DNA from: Microvirga sp052114605
GTDB lineage: Bacteria > Pseudomonadota > Alphaproteobacteria > Rhizobiales > Beijerinckiaceae
Assembly: GCF_052114605.1 (NCBI RefSeq)
Contig: NZ_JBFRFB010000010.1
Location: forward strand, 62,001 to 126,000
Length of the DNA: 64,000 nucleotides
Direction of reading: 5' to 3'
Shown piece after piece: positions 61,451 to 64,000 of the stretch. The notes beneath the pieces are model-generated. The model worked only from the letters and a program-made list of their open reading frames with translations, was not told the origin of the DNA and made no database searches. A program made the translations under genes and the position numbers. The stretch's first letter is position 1. Every line of letters begins with the position of its first letter.

Positions 61451-64000
61451 TCAGAAGATGAAGTCGTTGCTGTCGAGATCGGATGCGTTGACACCCTTGA
61501 GCACGATGATCGTGTCTTCGTGCTGGATAAGGGTGTTCCGTCCCTCCTGTCGGATGTCCAGGTCCGACAAGCTGTTGACACCGTTCAGTCGGCTCACGTC
61601 GATGTCGTCCTGACTGTGGCGGAAGTCGGTCACCACGTCGCGGCCGCCACCTTTCTGGAAGACGAAGGTATCCGCTCCCGAGCCGCCGGTGAGACGGTCG
61701 TTGCCCGCACCTCCGATGAGGACGTCGTCACCGCTCATGCCCCTGAGCGTGTCTTCACCACGTCCACCCTTGAGCACATTGTTTCCGCTGTTGCCCACCA
61801 GGAGGTTGTCGAGGCCGTTACCGGCGCCGTTGAGGTTTTCCGATCCCGTCAGCATGAGCCGTTCGACATGAGTGCCGCCGAGAGAGTAGGAAACGCTCGC
61901 CTTCACCGTATCGATGCCCTGCCCTCTGCTCTCGAAGACCCGGTCATTCCGGTCATCGACAATGTAGACGTCGTTGCCGCGTCCGCCCCACATCCGGTCG
62001 GCACCGGTGCCGCCGTCAAGGCGATCATGACCGTCGCCGCCATGGAGCCGGTCGTTACCCGCTCCGCCGAAGAGCTTGTCGTGACCACGGCCACCGTCCA
62101 ACCGGTCGTGACCGTCGCCACCCAAAAGCGCCTCGCTGCGCGAACTGCCCCTGAGGACGAGGTTTGCGGGAACCGCCGGCGCGGCAGCTGCACCCGGGAC
62201 GAAGTCCGTAGGCGTGCCGGGACTGACCGGATCCACGGGAACCACCGGGTCCGTCGGTGTCACTGGATCGGTCGGCTGCTGAGGATCGACCGGAGCCGCC
62301 ACCTCGTTGAGGGTCGGCCTGACTCCATCCTCGCACCGGAAGGTAATACGGTGGACACCGGCGGTGATGGTGGTCGTACCATCTTCGTGGTCCTCCCATT
62401 CATACTCGTCCTCCGTGCGTCCGGGTTCGAGTTCGATGACGTCCTGAGGCCGCAGGGTTCCCACGATGGTATCGTTGCCGCCCCGAGACCGGAACACGAT
62501 CCGATGCGCGGAGGTGAGCCCGGAGATATCCACCGTGTCGTCGCCCGCATTACCGTTGATGGTGATGGTATTGAGGGCGAGGCTCGTGGTCGAGAAATCA
62601 CCGAAGATCTGCACGGTGTCGCCCGGCCCCGCACTGCCGTTGAACGGGTCGCTCGTCTGCGAGCCGATGCGGATTTCCTCGATATTGTCGAGCTCGGCGA
62701 CGACGGATGTCGTGTTACCGACGGTCCTCGTGATGACGATCTCCGTTTCGTCCCTGGTCACCGGCACGCCCCTGTCGTCAGCCTCGGCGCGGGTATAGAC
62801 ACGGTAAATTTCGCTCTGACCCGGGCGAGTATTCAGATCGAAAGTGTCGGTCCCCGACCCGCCGTCGACGAAATCCGTTCCATCGGTGGCGCCGTTGTTG
62901 TTGGCATTCCAAACGATGGTGTCATCCCCGCCGCCAGCCAGGATCGTGTCATTGCCCGTACCGCCATCGAAGGTACTGCCTGCGGCATTGCCGATCAGGA
63001 TGTTGTCGAACTGGTTGCCCTCGACAGCACCGTTCGTGTCGCGGGTGACGTTGACCGTGGCCGTGTCAGACCCGCCCTTGCCGTCGGACGCCGTGTAGGA
63101 GAACGTGCCGCCGGGGTTGCCGATATCCGTCAAGGTGACGAAGCCGGGGGTTGCCGTCAGCGATGCCTGGAAGGCGTTGTTGCCGTTCACAGCCGTGATG
63201 TCGAGCATATCGCCCTCAAGATCTGTGTCGTTGGCAAGCAGAGCCCATTCGGGGATCAGGAACGGCCCGGTCGTGACATTGGTGAAGACAATGTCGTTTT
63301 GCGCATTCGGCGGGTCGTTGGTCGCAATCACGTTGATCGTGGTCGTAGCGACATTGCTGTCCAGGATACCGTCATTCACCGTCACCTGGATCACGCGGTT
63401 CCCTGCGACCGGGTTCTGCGAGTCATTGTCGAACGTCACCGCCTGGATCGCTCTCTGGTAAGCCGCCAGGGAAGCCGAGCCTGTGAGCGTCACGATGATC
63501 TGGCCGGCCACTGTGGCGACGTTTGCAGAGATCCCAGCCGGAAGAGTGCCGATGTTGAGCTCGTCATCAGCTTGCGCATTGGTCAGAACGATACGGGCCG
63601 ACACCATCTGGACTGCGTCGTCGACGATGCCAGGATTGTTGGCGATCGCCACCGCCTGACCGCCCTCGGTGAAGGAGGTCGCGTAGTTGACGGTCGGGTT
63701 CGCCGAGGCGACCAGGACGCTCACCGCCACATTGTCGATGTTCACGAACTCATTGTTCGCGTTGACTCCCGACACCACGAAGCGGATTTTCGCGCCCGAA
63801 GTGAACGGACCGGAGATATCGAAGCCGCGGGTCCCACCATCGGCATCCTCGCCGATTGTTTCGAGCAGAGTGAAAGTCACGCCGTCCCTTGAGAACCATA
63901 CTTCGACCCGTTCGTTTGCATCGAAGCCCTGCTCGGCGACCGAGTAGGTCAGTCGTGCGGTCGCGATGCCCGTGAGGTTGAGCCCGCGCTCGATCATCGC
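61451..64000 (-). CDS. large RTX (calcium-binding repeat) secreted protein, C-terminal part
   Basis: At least 849 residues; the reading frame continues past the window. From the N-terminal side: a beta-sandwich segment, a cadherin-like domain (about residues 90-235, ending TINVIATND), a second one (about 236-330, with SYTASDGKGGSDTATVNVT), a first RTX block (FDGGTGNDTILAGGGDDTI), a non-repeat domain, a Pro-rich linker of DPVTPTDP type, and a main C-terminal RTX region of about 15 nonapeptides of the form GGxGxDxLx in two groups. It ends in the hydrophobic DSNDFIF, typical of type I secretion signals. Calcium would fold it after export through the HlyD/PrtD pair encoded downstream. An adhesin or surface protein is more likely than an enzyme; no catalytic motif is visible. 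Confidence 0.88.
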   Translation of the reverse strand, partial: AMIERGLNLTGIATARLTYSVAEQGFDANERVEVWFSRDGVTFTLLETIGEDADGGTRGFDISGPFTSGAKIRFVVSGVNANNEFVNIDNVAVSVLVASANPTVNYATSFTEGGQAVAIANNPGIVDDAVQMVSARIVLTNAQADDELNIGTLPAGISANVATVAGQIIVTLTGSASLAAYQRAIQAVTFDNDSQNPVAGNRVIQVTVNDGILDSNVATTTINVIATNDPPNAQNDIVFTNVTTGPFLIPEWALLANDTDLEGDMLDITAVNGNNAFQASLTATPGFVTLTDIGNPGGTFSYTASDGKGGSDTATVNVTRDTNGAVEGNQFDNILIGNAAGSTFDGGTGNDTILAGGGDDTIVWNANNNGATDGTDFVDGGSGTDTFDLNTRPGQSEIYRVYTRAEADDRGVPVTRDETEIVITRTVGNTTSVVAELDNIEEIRIGSQTSDPFNGSAGPGDTVQIFGDFSTTSLALNTITINGNAGDDTVDISGLTSAHRIVFRSRGGNDTIVGTLRPQDVIELEPGRTEDEYEWEDHEDGTTTITAGVHRITFRCEDGVRPTLNEVAAPVDPQQPTDPVTPTDPVVPVDPVSPGTPTDFVPGAAAAPAVPANLVLRGSSRSEALLGGDGHDRLDGGRGHDKLFGGAGNDRLHGGDGHDRLDGGTGADRMWGGRGNDVYIVDDRNDRVFESRGQGIDTVKASVSYSLGGTHVERLMLTGSENLNGAGNGLDNLLVGNSGNNVLKGGRGEDTLRGMSGDDVLIGGAGNDRLTGGSGADTFVFQKGGGRDVVTDFRHSQDDIDVSRLNGVNSLSDLDIRQEGRNTLIQHEDTIIVLKGVNASDLDSNDFIF

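Noticed and set aside
61680..62130. Regular short repeats suggesting a CRISPR array
   Set aside because: The periodicity is 27 bases in frame and encodes RTX nonapeptides; there are no conserved direct repeats with unique spacers.
61412..63892. Long open frame of 826 codons on the plus strand
   Set aside because: It is antisense to the RTX gene, whose nonapeptide repeats and secretion signal are unmistakable. The opposite frame stays open because of the repetitive G+C-rich codons and shows no recognisable domain.

Overview
The window looks like an accessory, catabolism-rich stretch of an alphaproteobacterial chromosome or large plasmid, most likely from the order Hyphomicrobiales. That placement is inferred from the high G+C content, long operons with ATGA start/stop overlaps, many Dpp/Liv/Mal-type ABC importers, and a DUF2092-MscS gene block. 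No rRNA, tRNA, CRISPR array, transposase or integrase was seen.

Region 1 (1-6.1 kb, all minus strand): the start of a phosphate acetyltransferase gene, an AraC-family protein reduced to its DNA-binding domain, an operon of DUF2092 protein, small exported protein and MscS-like channel, and a full-length AraC regulator. Three promoters here share one layout: two TTGAC half-sites 21 bp apart, then a 17-bp spacer and a -10 box. This suggests a small local AraC regulon. Region 2 (6.3-10.5 kb): a complete MalK/G/F/E-type sugar importer with no catabolic gene beside it.

Region 3 (10.9-30.7 kb): a large catabolic cluster. A LysR regulator is divergent from a three-gene operon (PDR-type ferredoxin reductase and two amidohydrolases). 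That operon converges on a long minus-strand operon of cytochrome P450, SDR, ThuA-like, SDR, second P450, KstD-like flavoprotein, SDR, OYE-like flavoprotein, NIPSNAP protein, a complete Liv-type importer and a second flavoprotein. A VOC-family gene lies upstream. Three copies of an almost identical operator-promoter (ATCTG-N5-CRGAT, 19 bp, RAATTGACYAT) sit before the divergent operon, the long operon and the VOC gene, so the whole block appears to be one LysR regulon. Its substrate is unknown. The gene content fits import and stepwise oxidation or reduction of a cyclic carboxylated compound.

Region 4 (30.7-35.4 kb): a decaying locus. hyuA has lost its C-terminal third, hyuB lacks its C-terminus, a glutamate-1-semialdehyde-aminomutase-like gene carries a 10-bp tandem duplication that shifts its frame, and an IclR regulator has lost its HTH. 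The left edge of region 3 lies inside the hyuA remnant.

Region 5 (35.4-44.4 kb): a LysR regulator divergent from an operon with a Dpp-type importer, an argininosuccinate-lyase-superfamily enzyme and a low-specificity threonine aldolase. Region 6 (44.4-58.2 kb): a second Dpp-type importer with an M32 carboxypeptidase, divergent from a GntR-led operon of creatininase, ketopantoate-reductase-like, SDR, polysaccharide-deacetylase-like, DmpA-type P1 peptidase and isoaspartyl peptidase genes. Together these look like a system for taking up and hydrolysing unusual peptides or amides. Region 7 (58.2-64 kb): a type I secretion pair (HlyD-like adaptor, PrtD-like ABC exporter) downstream of its probable substrate, a large RTX protein that continues past the window.
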